Of a stretch of 64,000 nt of DNA, positions 30,689 through 40,604 are shown in pieces (position 1 is the stretch's first letter; every line of letters starts with the position of its first letter). The stretch comes from Burkholderia pseudomultivorans. GTDB lineage: Bacteria > Pseudomonadota > Gammaproteobacteria > Burkholderiales > Burkholderiaceae. The stretch spans positions 1 to 64,000 of the forward strand of contig NZ_CP013377.1 of NCBI RefSeq assembly GCF_001718415.1. Direction: 5' to 3'. The notes below the pieces were generated by a model. It did no database searches. It was given only the letters and a program-made list of their open reading frames with translations, and was not told where the DNA came from. A program made the position numbers and the translations under genes.

Positions 30689-30943
30689 ATGCCAGCCCGC
30701 GTTGCAACCCTTGGCACATTGACCACCCACGGTGGCGCGGTCACATCAGCGAGCGCAGGCGTCGCGATCAACGGACGTCCCGCGGCATGCGTAGGCGATG
30801 CGGTGTCATGTCCGCTACATGGCGCGGGCGTCATCACCAACGGCGGCGTCGGCACGATCAACGGCCGCCAAATTGCCCATCACGGCAGCGGTACGAGTTG
30901 TGGCGCGACGCTTGTCGTGTCCGACGACGGCCCGACAGTCTGA
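30689..30943 (+). CDS. PAAR-domain protein (type VI spike tip)
   Basis: This 84-residue PAAR protein forms the sharp zinc-bound cone on the VgrG trimer and is needed for efficient firing. The repeats are GTLTTHGGAVTSASAGVAINGRPAACVGD, then CPLHGAGVITNGGVGTINGRQIAHHGSGTSCGATL, with the metal-binding histidines and cysteine in place. It is full length for a stand-alone PAAR, without an effector extension. It has a very strong ribosome binding site (GGAGGTGAT, 30674-30682). Its partner is presumably the VgrG-Rhs upstream, and tssL starts 10 bp after its stop. Confidence 0.92.
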   Translation: MPARVATLGTLTTHGGAVTSASAGVAINGRPAACVGDAVSCPLHGAGVITNGGVGTINGRQIAHHGSGTSCGATLVVSDDGPTV

Positions 30944-30953
30944 CCTTGCTGCG

Positions 30954-31895
30954 ATGAGCCGAATTTCGAGCGCGACGCAATCCGGTAGCGCGCCCAAAAT
31001 CGTGTCGGCGAGACGCGCGTCCGCACCACCGCAACGGCCAAACGGCACGTTGCTCTCCAACAGGGATCCACGACAGCAACCTGGGTCGCGCCGTAATCGT
31101 CCATTCGGGCCACTTGCGCCGCCCGAGGACGAACCGACGAGACTGGCAGCGGTACTTGGGCACCGTAACGCCTTGCTGGAAGCGGGCAGGGTGCTGCTTC
31201 GAGCATTGGTGGACATGCCCGCGCTGATCGACACCGGCCACGACGCACGCCTGCGCGACCTGCTGCTGGAAGAAGTTCGCGTATTCGAGCGCCTGTGCGT
31301 ACGGGCCAACATCCGCGAGGATCACAGGATTGGCGCCCGATATTGCCTGTGCACTGCACTGGACGAAGCTGCGATGCGCGTACTGGCGGCGCGCGGCGAC
31401 GCGTCGGGAAGCGTTGCATGGGCGTCAGACGCGCTGACCCAACGAATCGGCGAGGATAACCAGGGCGGCTCGAAAGTCTACGCGCTTACGCTGCGTTTGT
31501 TGGATGACGCCGCCGACCATTGGCCGTTGCTCGAACTGATCTACCGGATTTTCAGCCTGGGGTTTGAAGGCCGGTATCCGAATGGCCGGACGTTCAGCGC
31601 GCACGACCGCGTACGAGAGCGAATCTACAACGCGATTGCGGCGCATCTACCCACCGTCCCGAACGCGCTGTCGCCCCACGCCACGACGATCGAATCGGCG
31701 CGACCGAGAGCCTGTTTCGAAATGCCGGTGTGGCTGTCGGCGGCCCTGCTGTCAGCGGCGCTCTGCGCGCTGTACGTCTATTGCCGCATCGAGTCAGGGG
31801 CGCAAGCCGACGACGTGCAGCGACAACTTTCCAACATCGCGCGCATCGCGCCATACAGCGCAATCGATCCGCCGCAGGGCGATCCGGCGCGCTAG
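30954..31895 (+). CDS. tssL: Type VI secretion membrane protein TssL (DotU family)
   Basis: This 313-residue DotU/TssL protein has a proline- and arginine-rich N-terminal extension (about 1-60) and the cytoplasmic DotU domain (about 65-255: LLLEEVRVFERLCVRANI, YCLCTALDEAAM, FSLGFEGRYP). A single membrane helix near the C-terminus (WLSAALLSAALCALYVYC) leaves a short periplasmic tail. TssL pairs with TssM to anchor the apparatus in the inner membrane. It lacks a peptidoglycan-binding OmpA domain, and no tssJ is nearby. It is in one operon with PAAR and tssM, 28 bp before tssM. Confidence 0.93.
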   Translation: MSRISSATQSGSAPKIVSARRASAPPQRPNGTLLSNRDPRQQPGSRRNRPFGPLAPPEDEPTRLAAVLGHRNALLEAGRVLLRALVDMPALIDTGHDARLRDLLLEEVRVFERLCVRANIREDHRIGARYCLCTALDEAAMRVLAARGDASGSVAWASDALTQRIGEDNQGGSKVYALTLRLLDDAADHWPLLELIYRIFSLGFEGRYPNGRTFSAHDRVRERIYNAIAAHLPTVPNALSPHATTIESARPRACFEMPVWLSAALLSAALCALYVYCRIESGAQADDVQRQLSNIARIAPYSAIDPPQGDPAR

Positions 31896-31923
31896 TGCAA
31901 GCCGGATACGATTCACCGTCCAC

Positions 31924-34900
31924 ATGAAGAAGATTCTCTCGTTTCTAAGTTCGCGTCATCTGAGGGCGGTCGTGATGGTGATCGCTGCCGTCGTCGCGAT
32001 CTGGTTTGCAGGACCGCTGCTGAGTTTCGGTGGACTGAATCCGCTTGCGTCGATCGACATTCGGCTGACGTTGATCGCGTTGGTACTCGCCGCATGGGTC
32101 CTGTGGCTGATCGACTGGACGACGAGCATCGTGACCGTCGTGCTGCTCAGTCTCGCGATCTGGCATGCGTTTCCGCTGGTGACGCTGTCTGGCGAACCAC
32201 TGTTTGCTTCGGTAACGTTCCGCATTCTGGCAATGACCGGTGTTGTGGCCGTTTATGCCGCCGTCATGTCGATCCGATGGTGGAGGCAAATGCGCCGGCA
32301 TCCGGGCCGGCTCAGACGATTGCTTCGACTCGGCAAGCGCGGCGCACGGCCGCTGGCTGCGTCGCGCTTGGCGGAAATCGAAGACATGGCCCGCGCAACG
32401 ATCGCGCAGTTGAAAGCCGGCCGCGGGGCCGGCGGAAGGCTGGCCCGGCTGTTTCGAGGCGCAGCACATCTCTACGATGTGCCTTGGTATGTCGTGCTGG
32501 GCCCGAGGGGTTCGGGCAAGACCGCGATGCTGCTCAACTCGGGCTTGCCCTTTCCGCTCGACGCACGTCTTCAGCATTCACTTGCACCCAATGACGCGCG
32601 CGCCTTGCCGGGATGGCGGCTGACCAATGAGGCGGTGCTGATCGATACGGCGGGCCACTACGTGCAACACGGCACGTCGCGCTACTCGCTGCCGCTGGCG
32701 TCGTCGCACAGGCCGAGCGACGGGAAGCCGAAAAATCAGCCGCCCGACATGGCCGCCATTCGCAGGCAGTCCGATGCCGCGGAGTGGCAGGGATTTCTTC
32801 GGCTGCTTCGCCGTATCCGGCCTCGCCTGCCGCTGAATGGCGTGCTGTTGACGATCGACGTCGCTGCGTTGGCGCATGCGAATCCCGCCGCACATACGAC
32901 CGAGAGCCGCGCATTGCGGGCTCGCGTCGAGGAGATGCAGGCCGAATTCGGCACCGGGTTTCCCGTCTGGCTGGTTGTCACGAAAATGGATCGGCTTCCG
33001 GGTTTCGCCGACTATTTTGCTTCGCTCGGGGAAGCGGAGCGTGCGCAGATTTGGGGTGTGACGCTCGGGTCCGACCTGCAGGCGCGGATGAACGATGCGC
33101 TCAGGACAGGATTGAATCTGCTTGCCACGCGTCTGGCCGATGGCGTGACCAGTCTGCTTCGCAACGAAACCGATATGGACCGCCGGCGCCGTCTTGCGAC
33201 GTTGCCCGAATCGGTTGCGGCACTGGTGAACCCGTTGGGCGACCTGATCGAACACGTGTTCGCCAGGGACCACAACGGTGGCCCGACCGGACCGCGTGCG
33301 ATGTTCCGAGGCGTTTATCTGACGAGTGCATCCCAGGGTGATCACCCGGTCGCTGCGGAACGTCGAACGCTATTGCGACGCATGATCGACGCATCCGGCA
33401 CAACACGAAGGAACCCTCGACCGACGCCTGGCGAAACCAGCTACTTCCTGCGTGATTTGTGGTCCGGGATCGTGTTTCGCGAAGGGCATCTCGCGATCCC
33501 GAACCGGAATCGTGAGCATCGGGCACGACTGCAGCGGTGGCTGGGACACTCGCTCGTGTGGCTGATTGCCGCCGGATTGTGCGCGAATCTTTGGAACGGC
33601 TTCGTTGCTGAGCGAACATCCCTTGCAACGCTGGGGCAAAAGGCACGGTCACTCGCCGCATTACTCGCACGAAACGACCTTTCCGCCGATCCGGAACGTG
33701 CGCCGATGGTATTGGACCATGCGAAAGATCTGCTGCATGACGCGACGCGTCTCGCCACCGATGCCGACGACACGTTTCGTTTTGCAACCGCCCGCCTCGA
33801 GACGATCGCGTCCGGCAGCCGCCACGTGTACGAGGCCCTGTCGGAACAGGCCGTGCTGCCGCACATCGTCCGCCGCATGGAGGACGCGATCGTCAGCGCC
33901 GTGGCGACGGGCGATGCCCAAGCCGCTTACGACGCGTTGCGCGTGTACCTGATGCTCCACGACCGAGAACGGTTCAACTCGAACGACATCAGGATGTGGG
34001 TGCTGGACGACTGGGCGCGGCACGACAGCGCGGCGGCATTCGGCGGACGCGCCGCTGTGATCGGCCACGTCCAGCGGCTGTTTTCCGAGGGACATGTCGT
34101 GCACTCGCCACTGTCCCGTAACGATGCCTTGATTCGGCAGGCACGCGTCTTTCTCGACCGAAGCGACCCGGTCGAACGTCTTTACCGGCGCGCCAAGGCG
34201 GCCATGCGGAACGACGCGCCGGATGAATTTTCGCTGCTGCGGATGGTTGGAACGCAGGCCGGCATGGTGTTTACGCGCGTCAGCGGAGCGCCCTTATCGG
34301 GCGGCGTGCCGGGAATCTTTACGCGAGAAGGTTATCAGGCGGTGTTCAGCAAACGCTTGCCGGAATTCCTTCGGGCGGCAAGCGACGATGACGCCTGGGT
34401 AATTGGACGTCGAGCATCGGGCTATCCTCGCAGGAATTCCGCTGGCACGTTGAGCGCACCGAACCAGGACGACGACGCGCTGTTGGCAGCGGTTACGCGT
34501 CGGTACCTGCTCGAGTACGCGCAACAATGGGACGCGTTTCTCGGCGACATCCGTATCGTGAGTCGAACGAGTCTCGCTTTCAACCTCAAGATACTGCGAA
34601 CCCTCGCTGCGCCCGATTCACCGCTGACTCGTCTGGTCCGGGCGGCGGTAATCGAAACGACGCTGACACAGCCAATGGCGAAGCCGGACGGCCCCTTCCT
34701 CGCAAAAGCAACCGACACGATCAACCAGACAGCCGAGACGATACTGGGGCCTCGTGCATCGGAAGAGGCTGAAGGCGAGTGGGTCGATCGTCATTTCGCG
34801 GCGTTGCGCGAGGTGGTGACGGGCCATGCCGATACACGACCGGATACGCAGCGGGTCGGAACGTCGTCGGGAAGAACGAGCCTGGACGGAATCGCCGATC

Positions 34901-35925
34901 TGTTGAACGACTACTACGCAGCGCTCGCGATTGCCGACAATGCGCTGCTGAACAACAGCATGCCGCCGGAAAGCGAGCACGCCGCGAAGCTGAAGATGAT
35001 GGCCGATACGATGCCCGCGCCATTGCGGGCAGTGCTGCATCAACTCGCCGTCGACGGCTCGCGCGGGATCAATCAGGGCATCGGCCAGTTGCTGTCGCGC
35101 CAGATGCAGGCCGCAGTCGGGGATACCTGTCGAACGACGATCGAAGGCAACTACCCGTTCTCGCCCGATAGCAGCCGCGACGTCGGCATCGACGATTTCA
35201 CGCGGATGTTTGCGCACGGGGGCGTGATCGACGACTTCTTCATGAGAACGCTTGCGCCGTTCGTCGATACCGCTGCGAAACCGTGGCGCTACCGGACCCT
35301 GCCCGGCGCGACCGAACCCGTTCAAGGGCCGGACCTCGCGCCATTCGAGCATGCCACGGCAATCCGCGACATTTTCTTCAGCGATGTTGACCGCAAGCGG
35401 CCGAGTTGGAAGGTCGACATCCGCGTCCCTGAACTCGATCCGACGATCATGAGCCTGTCGCTCGACATCGACGGACAGACGACGCGTTATCAACATGGCC
35501 CGGTCGCGCCTTTTACGGTGACCTGGCCGGGACCGCGTGGTGGCGTCTACGCCCGGCTCGTCGCGAGCCCGAGCATCCGGCCGGACACATCGACAATCGC
35601 AGCGGACGGACCATGGGCGCTAATGCGCTTGCTTCGGAAGGGGCGCGTAATCGAAACGGCCACACCGGGCCGCACGCGCGTGGTGTTCAGCTTCGACGGT
35701 CGCGAAGCGGCGCTCGACGTCGCGAGCGCGGGAAGTGTTGCCAATCCGTTGACGACCGATGTGCTGACGACGTTTCGCTGTCCGGGCACGATGCCTGTGT
35801 TCGATCTACCGGATAGTGGTCCTCCGGTGGGGCTGCCGCGCGAGCCGCTTCCGGTGGTCTCGGATCCGATGCGGGAGCGCATTTCGATGTCATCCGTGAC
35901 GTCATCGTTGACGAACCAAAGGTAA
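31924..35925 (+). CDS. tssM: Type VI secretion membrane protein TssM (IcmF family)
   Basis: This 1333-residue IcmF/TssM spans the inner membrane with helices at about 14-34, 42-62 and 80-104 in the N-terminal 105 residues, and another near 540. A cytoplasmic GTPase-like domain carries an intact Walker A motif GPRGSGKT (near 193-200), and a large periplasmic region ends in a beta-rich domain (about 1180-1290). The frame stays open far upstream of ATG 31924, but that part overlaps tssL and is not coding. The last 90 residues correspond to a DNA segment present a second time 754 bp downstream, so the present C-terminus (ending SSVTSSLTNQR) replaced an older one. The 114-residue membrane gene follows after 3 bp. 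Confidence 0.93.
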   Translation: MKKILSFLSSRHLRAVVMVIAAVVAIWFAGPLLSFGGLNPLASIDIRLTLIALVLAAWVLWLIDWTTSIVTVVLLSLAIWHAFPLVTLSGEPLFASVTFRILAMTGVVAVYAAVMSIRWWRQMRRHPGRLRRLLRLGKRGARPLAASRLAEIEDMARATIAQLKAGRGAGGRLARLFRGAAHLYDVPWYVVLGPRGSGKTAMLLNSGLPFPLDARLQHSLAPNDARALPGWRLTNEAVLIDTAGHYVQHGTSRYSLPLASSHRPSDGKPKNQPPDMAAIRRQSDAAEWQGFLRLLRRIRPRLPLNGVLLTIDVAALAHANPAAHTTESRALRARVEEMQAEFGTGFPVWLVVTKMDRLPGFADYFASLGEAERAQIWGVTLGSDLQARMNDALRTGLNLLATRLADGVTSLLRNETDMDRRRRLATLPESVAALVNPLGDLIEHVFARDHNGGPTGPRAMFRGVYLTSASQGDHPVAAERRTLLRRMIDASGTTRRNPRPTPGETSYFLRDLWSGIVFREGHLAIPNRNREHRARLQRWLGHSLVWLIAAGLCANLWNGFVAERTSLATLGQKARSLAALLARNDLSADPERAPMVLDHAKDLLHDATRLATDADDTFRFATARLETIASGSRHVYEALSEQAVLPHIVRRMEDAIVSAVATGDAQAAYDALRVYLMLHDRERFNSNDIRMWVLDDWARHDSAAAFGGRAAVIGHVQRLFSEGHVVHSPLSRNDALIRQARVFLDRSDPVERLYRRAKAAMRNDAPDEFSLLRMVGTQAGMVFTRVSGAPLSGGVPGIFTREGYQAVFSKRLPEFLRAASDDDAWVIGRRASGYPRRNSAGTLSAPNQDDDALLAAVTRRYLLEYAQQWDAFLGDIRIVSRTSLAFNLKILRTLAAPDSPLTRLVRAAVIETTLTQPMAKPDGPFLAKATDTINQTAETILGPRASEEAEGEWVDRHFAALREVVTGHADTRPDTQRVGTSSGRTSLDGIADLLNDYYAALAIADNALLNNSMPPESEHAAKLKMMADTMPAPLRAVLHQLAVDGSRGINQGIGQLLSRQMQAAVGDTCRTTIEGNYPFSPDSSRDVGIDDFTRMFAHGGVIDDFFMRTLAPFVDTAAKPWRYRTLPGATEPVQGPDLAPFEHATAIRDIFFSDVDRKRPSWKVDIRVPELDPTIMSLSLDIDGQTTRYQHGPVAPFTVTWPGPRGGVYARLVASPSIRPDTSTIAADGPWALMRLLRKGRVIETATPGRTRVVFSFDGREAALDVASAGSVANPLTTDVLTTFRCPGTMPVFDLPDSGPPVGLPREPLPVVSDPMRERISMSSVTSSLTNQR
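35573..35842 (+). repeat. Direct repeat, copy 1 (3' part of tssM)
   Basis: This 270-bp block inside tssM recurs at 36327-36596 with a constant offset of 754 bp and no gaps. The first 160 bp are nearly identical, with only a few substitutions; the rest is more diverged. Confidence 0.9.
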
Positions 35926-35928
35926 TCG

Positions 35929-36273
35929 ATGAGTCGAAGAAAAATCACTCATATCAAGACGATTGTCGCCATTGTTGGCGGTTCCGCCGTTGTATTTGTT
36001 CTGCTTGGCGGAGTATCGGTCGGATATTCGATAGGCACTATCCCCGTTCTCGGCGTAATGGGCGCCTTGTTCGGTGCCATAGCCGTACCGGAACTGGAAC
36101 CGGGAGCCTTTCGGTATCCGACAATTTGGCAAATTGCCTGTTCGATCGGCGGGAGTCTGCTTGTCGCCCTGATGTTAGCGTCAGAGGTAGAAGGTTATGT
36201 GCTCGCCATAGTGATCGGAACATGCATTGGCTATTTAGCGCCGTTCTGGATCAAGCATGTCACCTTGCCATAA
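35929..36273 (+). CDS. Small integral membrane protein between the two tssM ends
   Basis: This 114-residue protein appears to be mostly membrane: four hydrophobic helices (IVAIVGGSAVVFVLLGGVSVG, TIPVLGVMGALFGAIAV, IACSIGGSLLVALMLA, YVLAIVIGTCIGYLAPFW) with short loops. I do not recognise the family. It starts 3 bp after the tssM stop, with AAAGGT as ribosome binding site, so it is co-translated with tssM. It is bracketed by the 270-bp tssM repeats, which suggests that it arrived together with the new tssM tail. It could protect against a membrane-active toxin or modify the TssM complex; both ideas are speculative. Confidence 0.65.
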   Translation: MSRRKITHIKTIVAIVGGSAVVFVLLGGVSVGYSIGTIPVLGVMGALFGAIAVPELEPGAFRYPTIWQIACSIGGSLLVALMLASEVEGYVLAIVIGTCIGYLAPFWIKHVTLP

Positions 36274-36326
36274 CAGGGAGCTTATCCAATCGTTTGTAGG
36301 TGGAGGATGGCCATGCTGAGATCGGC

Positions 36327-36631
36327 GCATCCGGCCGGACACATCGACAATCGCAGCGGACGGACCATGGGCGCTGATGCGCTTGCTTCGGAAGGGGCGC
36401 GTAATCGAGACGGCCACACCGGGCCGCACGCGCGTGGTGTTCAGCTTCGACGGTCGCGAAGCGGCGCTCGACGTCGCGAGCGCGGGAAGTGTCGCGAATC
36501 CATTGACGACCGATGTGCTGGCGACGTTCCGCTGTCCTGGCACGATGGCGATGTTCAACCTGCCGGATAGCGGCCCGCCGCCCGGATTGCCGCGCGGCAG
36601 GTTGCCGACAATGCGTGACAGCAGGCTTTGA
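36327..36631 (+). pseudogene. Orphaned former 3' end of tssM (direct repeat, copy 2)
   Basis: Bases 36327-36596 repeat 35573-35842, and the tssM-phase frame (from ATG 36377) continues to its own stop at 36631, ending LPTMRDSRL. This is most simply the original tssM tail, cut off when the upstream copy and the small membrane gene were inserted. The remaining bases 36274-36326 show nothing of note. The island appears to end here, 29 bp before the mlaA stop. Confidence 0.8.
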
Positions 36632-36660
36632 CAGCGTAGCGAGCGTCGGGGCCGCCGACC

Positions 36661-37662
36661 TTACTGCGCGGCCGGACCGCTCGCCGGCACGCTCGGCACG
36701 GCCGGCGCGATCGGCGCACCGCTGGCGGCGGGCGCCGTCGTCGAGCCGGCCGGTGCGGTGGCCGACGCGGCAGCCGGCGCGCTGGCCGGCGTCGCGGTGT
36801 CCGCACCCGGATCGTTGTACTGCGGCAGGCCCGGCGCAGCCGGCGCATTACCGGGCGCGGCGCCCGTTCCGCCGCCCGACTCGCCCGGATCCTCGTAATT
36901 CGGCAGCCCCGGCGCGGCCGGCGTTGCCGCCGGCACGGCGCCCGCTTCGCCCGGCTCGCTGTAGCTCGGCAGCCCGGCCGACGACTGGCCGTGATACGTG
37001 AGCGACTTGCGCTGCTGCAGGTACGCGTCGCGCACGAACGAGTACGGATCGAGCGCGGCCTGCTTCAGCAGGTCGGTCGCGCCGAGCAGGTCCGAGCGCG
37101 CGCTGATGAACTGCGCGATGTACATCGGGTTGCGCACGGCCGGCTCGATGTAGTTGAGCAGGTTGAAGCGCACGTCGACCGCGCGGCCGACGCCGTCGCG
37201 GAACGTGCTCGGCCCGAACACCGGCAGCACGAGGTACGGACCCGACGGCACGCCCCAGCGCGCGAGCGTCAGCCCGAAGTCCTGGTGATGCTTCGGCAGC
37301 CCGGCCGGCGTCGCGATGTCGATCAGGCCGCCGACGCCGAACACCGAGTTCATCGCGACGCGCATCAGATCCTGCGTCGCATCGGTGATGCGCAGCTGCA
37401 ACAGGTTGTTCGCCATGTTGCCGAGATCGCCGAGGTTCGAGAAGAAGTTGCTGATCGCGGTGCGCACGGGCGTCGGCGTGATCTTCTGGTAACCCTTCGC
37501 GATCGGCACCGCGATGTTCGAGTCGACGGCGTCGTTGAACTTGTACATCGTCCGGTTCATCGGCTCGAGCGGGTCGTTCGGGTTGCGGTTGGGGCCCGTC
37601 GCGCAGCCGGCCAGCATCGCGCTTGCGGCGACCGTCGCCGCGATGATTCGCACCTTATTCAT
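36661..37662 (-). CDS. mlaA: MlaA/VacJ-family outer-membrane lipoprotein
   Basis: This 333-residue lipoprotein has a signal peptide with lipobox LAGC (cysteine at residue 20) and the MlaA core (about 28-230), with [40 protein letters not shown] and the [11 protein letters not shown] hairpin. MlaA sits with porins in the outer membrane and removes misplaced phospholipids, passing them to MlaC. Beyond about residue 230 is an alanine/proline-rich extension not found in E. coli MlaA, with three imperfect repeats of the form GLPxYxxPG. Its start overlaps the stop of hpnN by 8 bp, so the two are co-translated and probably act in one lipid-transport process. Confidence 0.92.
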   Translation of the reverse strand: MNKVRIIAATVAASAMLAGCATGPNRNPNDPLEPMNRTMYKFNDAVDSNIAVPIAKGYQKITPTPVRTAISNFFSNLGDLGNMANNLLQLRITDATQDLMRVAMNSVFGVGGLIDIATPAGLPKHHQDFGLTLARWGVPSGPYLVLPVFGPSTFRDGVGRAVDVRFNLLNYIEPAVRNPMYIAQFISARSDLLGATDLLKQAALDPYSFVRDAYLQQRKSLTYHGQSSAGLPSYSEPGEAGAVPAATPAAPGLPNYEDPGESGGGTGAAPGNAPAAPGLPQYNDPGADTATPASAPAAASATAPAGSTTAPAASGAPIAPAVPSVPASGPAAQ

Positions 37663-40288
37663 TGATTCCTTGCGATTGGTTCTTCGCGCGCTTCACGCGC
37701 GGTTTGCCCATCAGAACGGGCTGGAATACCACGGCGCCGATCAGCGTGCAGGTCAGCGCCAGCGCCAGCAGCTTGCCCATGCTGGAGGTGCCCGGATGAT
37801 GCGACAGCCACAGGCTGCCGAATGCGGTGGCCGTCGTCGCGGCGCTGAACAGCACCGCGTGCGTGAGGCTCGAATGCAGCAGCCCGGTTTGTCCCGCGCG
37901 CCACGCCATCACGAAATAGACCTTGAACGCGACGCCGACGCCGAGCATCAGCGGCAGCGCGATGATGTTCGCGAAGTTCAGCGACATGCCGAGCACCACG
38001 CACATCTCGAGCGTCACGATGCCCGACACGAGCAGCGGCACCAGCGTGCGCAGCACGTCGCCGAAGCGGCGCAGCGTGATCCATAGCAGGATCGTGATCG
38101 AAATGATCGACCACAGCGCTGCATGCAGGAACGCGCTGATGATCGTGTCGGCCGAGTGCAGGATCGAGATCGGCCCGCCGATCGCGCCCGGCTCGGCGGT
38201 TTTCACGGCCGTCGCGAAACGGCGCAGCATCGTGTCGTCGTTCGGGTCGACGCCCTTCGGCACCTTCGGCGAAATCTGCACGAGCGCATGGCCGTCCGGT
38301 GCGATCCAGTCGCGCACGAGCTGCGGCGGCAGCGAATCGCGCGTGATGTCCTGCGGCTGCAGCAGCGCCGCAAGCTGGTTCAGCGCGATGCGCAGCGTGT
38401 CGGAGAACGCGCGCTCGGCGCGATCGCGCGTCGCGCTGTCGGCGGCGGCGAGCTTCGCGAGCGATTGCGACAGGTGCTGCGCAGCCGCCGCGCCCGGGCC
38501 GGGATGGTCCTCGGCCGCGTAGCTCAGCAGGTCCGACACACGCTTGAGCGCGGCCACGCGCTGCGCGTCGGTGGCCGGCGGCGCGGCCGGCTGGGTCAGC
38601 GCGGGCAGCAGCGCGCTCGCGGCCGCGGCGATCGCCGCGCGCTTTTGCGGCTGGTCGGCCGGAATGAAGGTCGACAGCGTCGTCGTGCGGCCGACTTCGG
38701 GCAGCGCGTCGAGGCGTTTCGCGGCCGCGTCGGCCTCCGCGAGCGACGGCGCGAGCAGCGTGACGTCGTTCACGGCCGCCTCGGGCGAATCCTTCAGCGC
38801 GAGCAGCGTCGCCATCGATTCGCTGTGCGGATCCTTCAGGTGCAACGGGTTGAAGTCGAAGCGCAGGAACGTGAGCAGCGGCAACGCGCCGATCACGACC
38901 GCGAGCGTGCCGATCAGGATCGGCTTGCGGTGACGGTCGAGGTAGTCGTCGACCGGCGCGAGCCAAGGGAAGCCCGGCGTCTTCGATTCGCCCGGCGGCG
39001 CGAACAGGCGCAGCAGCGCCGGCAGCAGCGTGAGCGTGGTCAGCAGCGCGACGAACATGCCGACGCCGGCGATCAGGCCGAGCTCGGACACGCCGCGATA
39101 CGCGGTCGGGATGAACGAGAAGAAGCTCGCCGCGACGGCGGTGGTCGCGAGCGCGAGCGGCATGCCCATCGAGTGCGCGGCGCCGATCAGCGCGTGATCG
39201 ATGCGCGCGTCGCGAAAGCGTTCCTCGCGATACTTGACGCCGTACTGGATCGAAAAGTCGACGCCGAGGCCGACGAACAGCACCATGAACGCGACCGAAA
39301 TCATGTTCAGCGAGCCGACCATCGCGAGGCCCAGCGCCGCGGTGACGACGAGGCCGACGAACAGCGTGACGAGCACCGAGCCGATCATCCGCTTCGAGCG
39401 CAGCGCGAGCCACAGGATGCACAGCACGACGAGCAGCGTGAGCACGCCGTTGAGCACCGCGCCGTCCTCGACCGACGCGAACTCGTCGTCGGCGAGCGGC
39501 TGTTCGCCGGTCAGGCGCACGACCGCGCCGTAGCGCTTCTCGAGGTCGAGCGCGCGGGCCGCGTCGCGGATCACCTGGCTCGTTTCCGCGCCGGCCTTCA
39601 GCGCGCCGTAGTTGACGACCGGCTGCACGGTGACGAACGCGCGCGCGGGCTGCCGCGCGGCATCGTTGTCGACCAGCGCGCGCCACGAGAATGCGGCGGG
39701 CCGGCCGGCCAGCACGTCGTCGACCGTCGCGGCGCTGCGCGCGAGCAGCTTGGCCATCGCCGGCAGTTTCACCTGGCCGGTCAGCAGCGGCTGGCCGAGC
39801 GTCGTCGACAGCGTCGTCGCGAGCCCCGTGAGGCTCGGGTTCTTCGCGAGCTCGTTGACGAGCGGGCGGGCGCTGGCGAGTTGCGACGTGGTGTCGGCGA
39901 CTTCCTGCGGCGAGAGGAACAGCAGGCCGTTGTGCTCGAAGAACGGACCGCCGCCCGGCTCGGCGACCTGGCCGATGCGGCCGGCGTCGGTCTGCTTCTG
40001 CAGCGACTCGGTCAGCGCCTGCGCGGCGGCGTTCGCGAATTCGGGTGCGGGCGCCTCGACGACGGCGAGGATCGTGCCGTTGCGTTGCGGGAATGCACGG
40101 TCGACCGCGCGGCCGAGCGCGGCCCACTGCGGCTCTGCGTCGACGAGCTTGCTGATGTCGGTGTTGATCTTGAAATGATGCGCAACGTAGACGCCGCTGA
40201 ACGCGGCGATCACGAGCGACAGCACGACGACCCAGACGGGGCGTCGCACCGACCACGCGACGAGTCGGACGATGAGAGATGTCACCAT
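37655..40288 (-). CDS. hpnN: Hopanoid transporter HpnN (RND/MMPL family)
   Basis: This 877-residue RND-family protein has about twelve membrane helices in two halves, each after a large periplasmic loop. The first helix lies at about 18-38 ([22 protein letters not shown]) and the sterol-sensing-like block [19 protein letters not shown] near 345. HpnN is known to move hopanoids from the cytoplasmic to the outer membrane. The assignment rests on family form, length and the neighbouring hopanoid genes. The mlaA gene overlaps its 3' end, and hpnM is divergent upstream. The operon is separated from hpnD-hpnG by the 18.5-kb accessory island, so the two halves may once have been adjacent. Confidence 0.93.
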   Translation of the reverse strand: MVTSLIVRLVAWSVRRPVWVVVLSLVIAAFSGVYVAHHFKINTDISKLVDAEPQWAALGRAVDRAFPQRNGTILAVVEAPAPEFANAAAQALTESLQKQTDAGRIGQVAEPGGGPFFEHNGLLFLSPQEVADTTSQLASARPLVNELAKNPSLTGLATTLSTTLGQPLLTGQVKLPAMAKLLARSAATVDDVLAGRPAAFSWRALVDNDAARQPARAFVTVQPVVNYGALKAGAETSQVIRDAARALDLEKRYGAVVRLTGEQPLADDEFASVEDGAVLNGVLTLLVVLCILWLALRSKRMIGSVLVTLFVGLVVTAALGLAMVGSLNMISVAFMVLFVGLGVDFSIQYGVKYREERFRDARIDHALIGAAHSMGMPLALATTAVAASFFSFIPTAYRGVSELGLIAGVGMFVALLTTLTLLPALLRLFAPPGESKTPGFPWLAPVDDYLDRHRKPILIGTLAVVIGALPLLTFLRFDFNPLHLKDPHSESMATLLALKDSPEAAVNDVTLLAPSLAEADAAAKRLDALPEVGRTTTLSTFIPADQPQKRAAIAAAASALLPALTQPAAPPATDAQRVAALKRVSDLLSYAAEDHPGPGAAAAQHLSQSLAKLAAADSATRDRAERAFSDTLRIALNQLAALLQPQDITRDSLPPQLVRDWIAPDGHALVQISPKVPKGVDPNDDTMLRRFATAVKTAEPGAIGGPISILHSADTIISAFLHAALWSIISITILLWITLRRFGDVLRTLVPLLVSGIVTLEMCVVLGMSLNFANIIALPLMLGVGVAFKVYFVMAWRAGQTGLLHSSLTHAVLFSAATTATAFGSLWLSHHPGTSSMGKLLALALTCTLIGAVVFQPVLMGKPRVKRAKNQSQGINE

Positions 40289-40604
40289 GTGGCGGTGGGG
40301 CGGGGCTGGAAGGGCAAAGTAGCCAAGTATACCGGCGCATCGTGGCGAGAGTCGCGACGTTCGGGTATTCGGGGGCCGGAATGAGAATTGCGCCGCGGCG
40401 ATGGAATCGGTGCGAGAGCGGCCGCTTTTGTATGGGGATATTTACATAATCGACCGGATTTCCGCCGGGCGGGCGCTGTGACAAAAGGGGTGCAAAGGTA
40501 ACAGTCGGTCACCGTGCGGCAGCGCGCCGTCAGGCCCGGTATACTTTGCAGCATCGGCCGGCGCAATGTGTCGGCGGTTTTTTCTCATCGAGTGCGATAT
40601 CCGT
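40289..40604. other. Divergent promoter region hpnN / hpnM
   Basis: These 316 bp carry the promoters of two divergent lipid-transport genes. An AT-rich patch lies at 40420-40455 and a possible -10 box TATACT for hpnM at 40540-40545. The same TATACT-type element precedes hpnD. No operator palindrome stood out. Confidence 0.45.

Noticed and set aside
31564..31923. Open frame extending tssM upstream by 120 codons
   Set aside because: It overlaps tssL, and the TssM N-terminal membrane helices begin right after ATG 31924.
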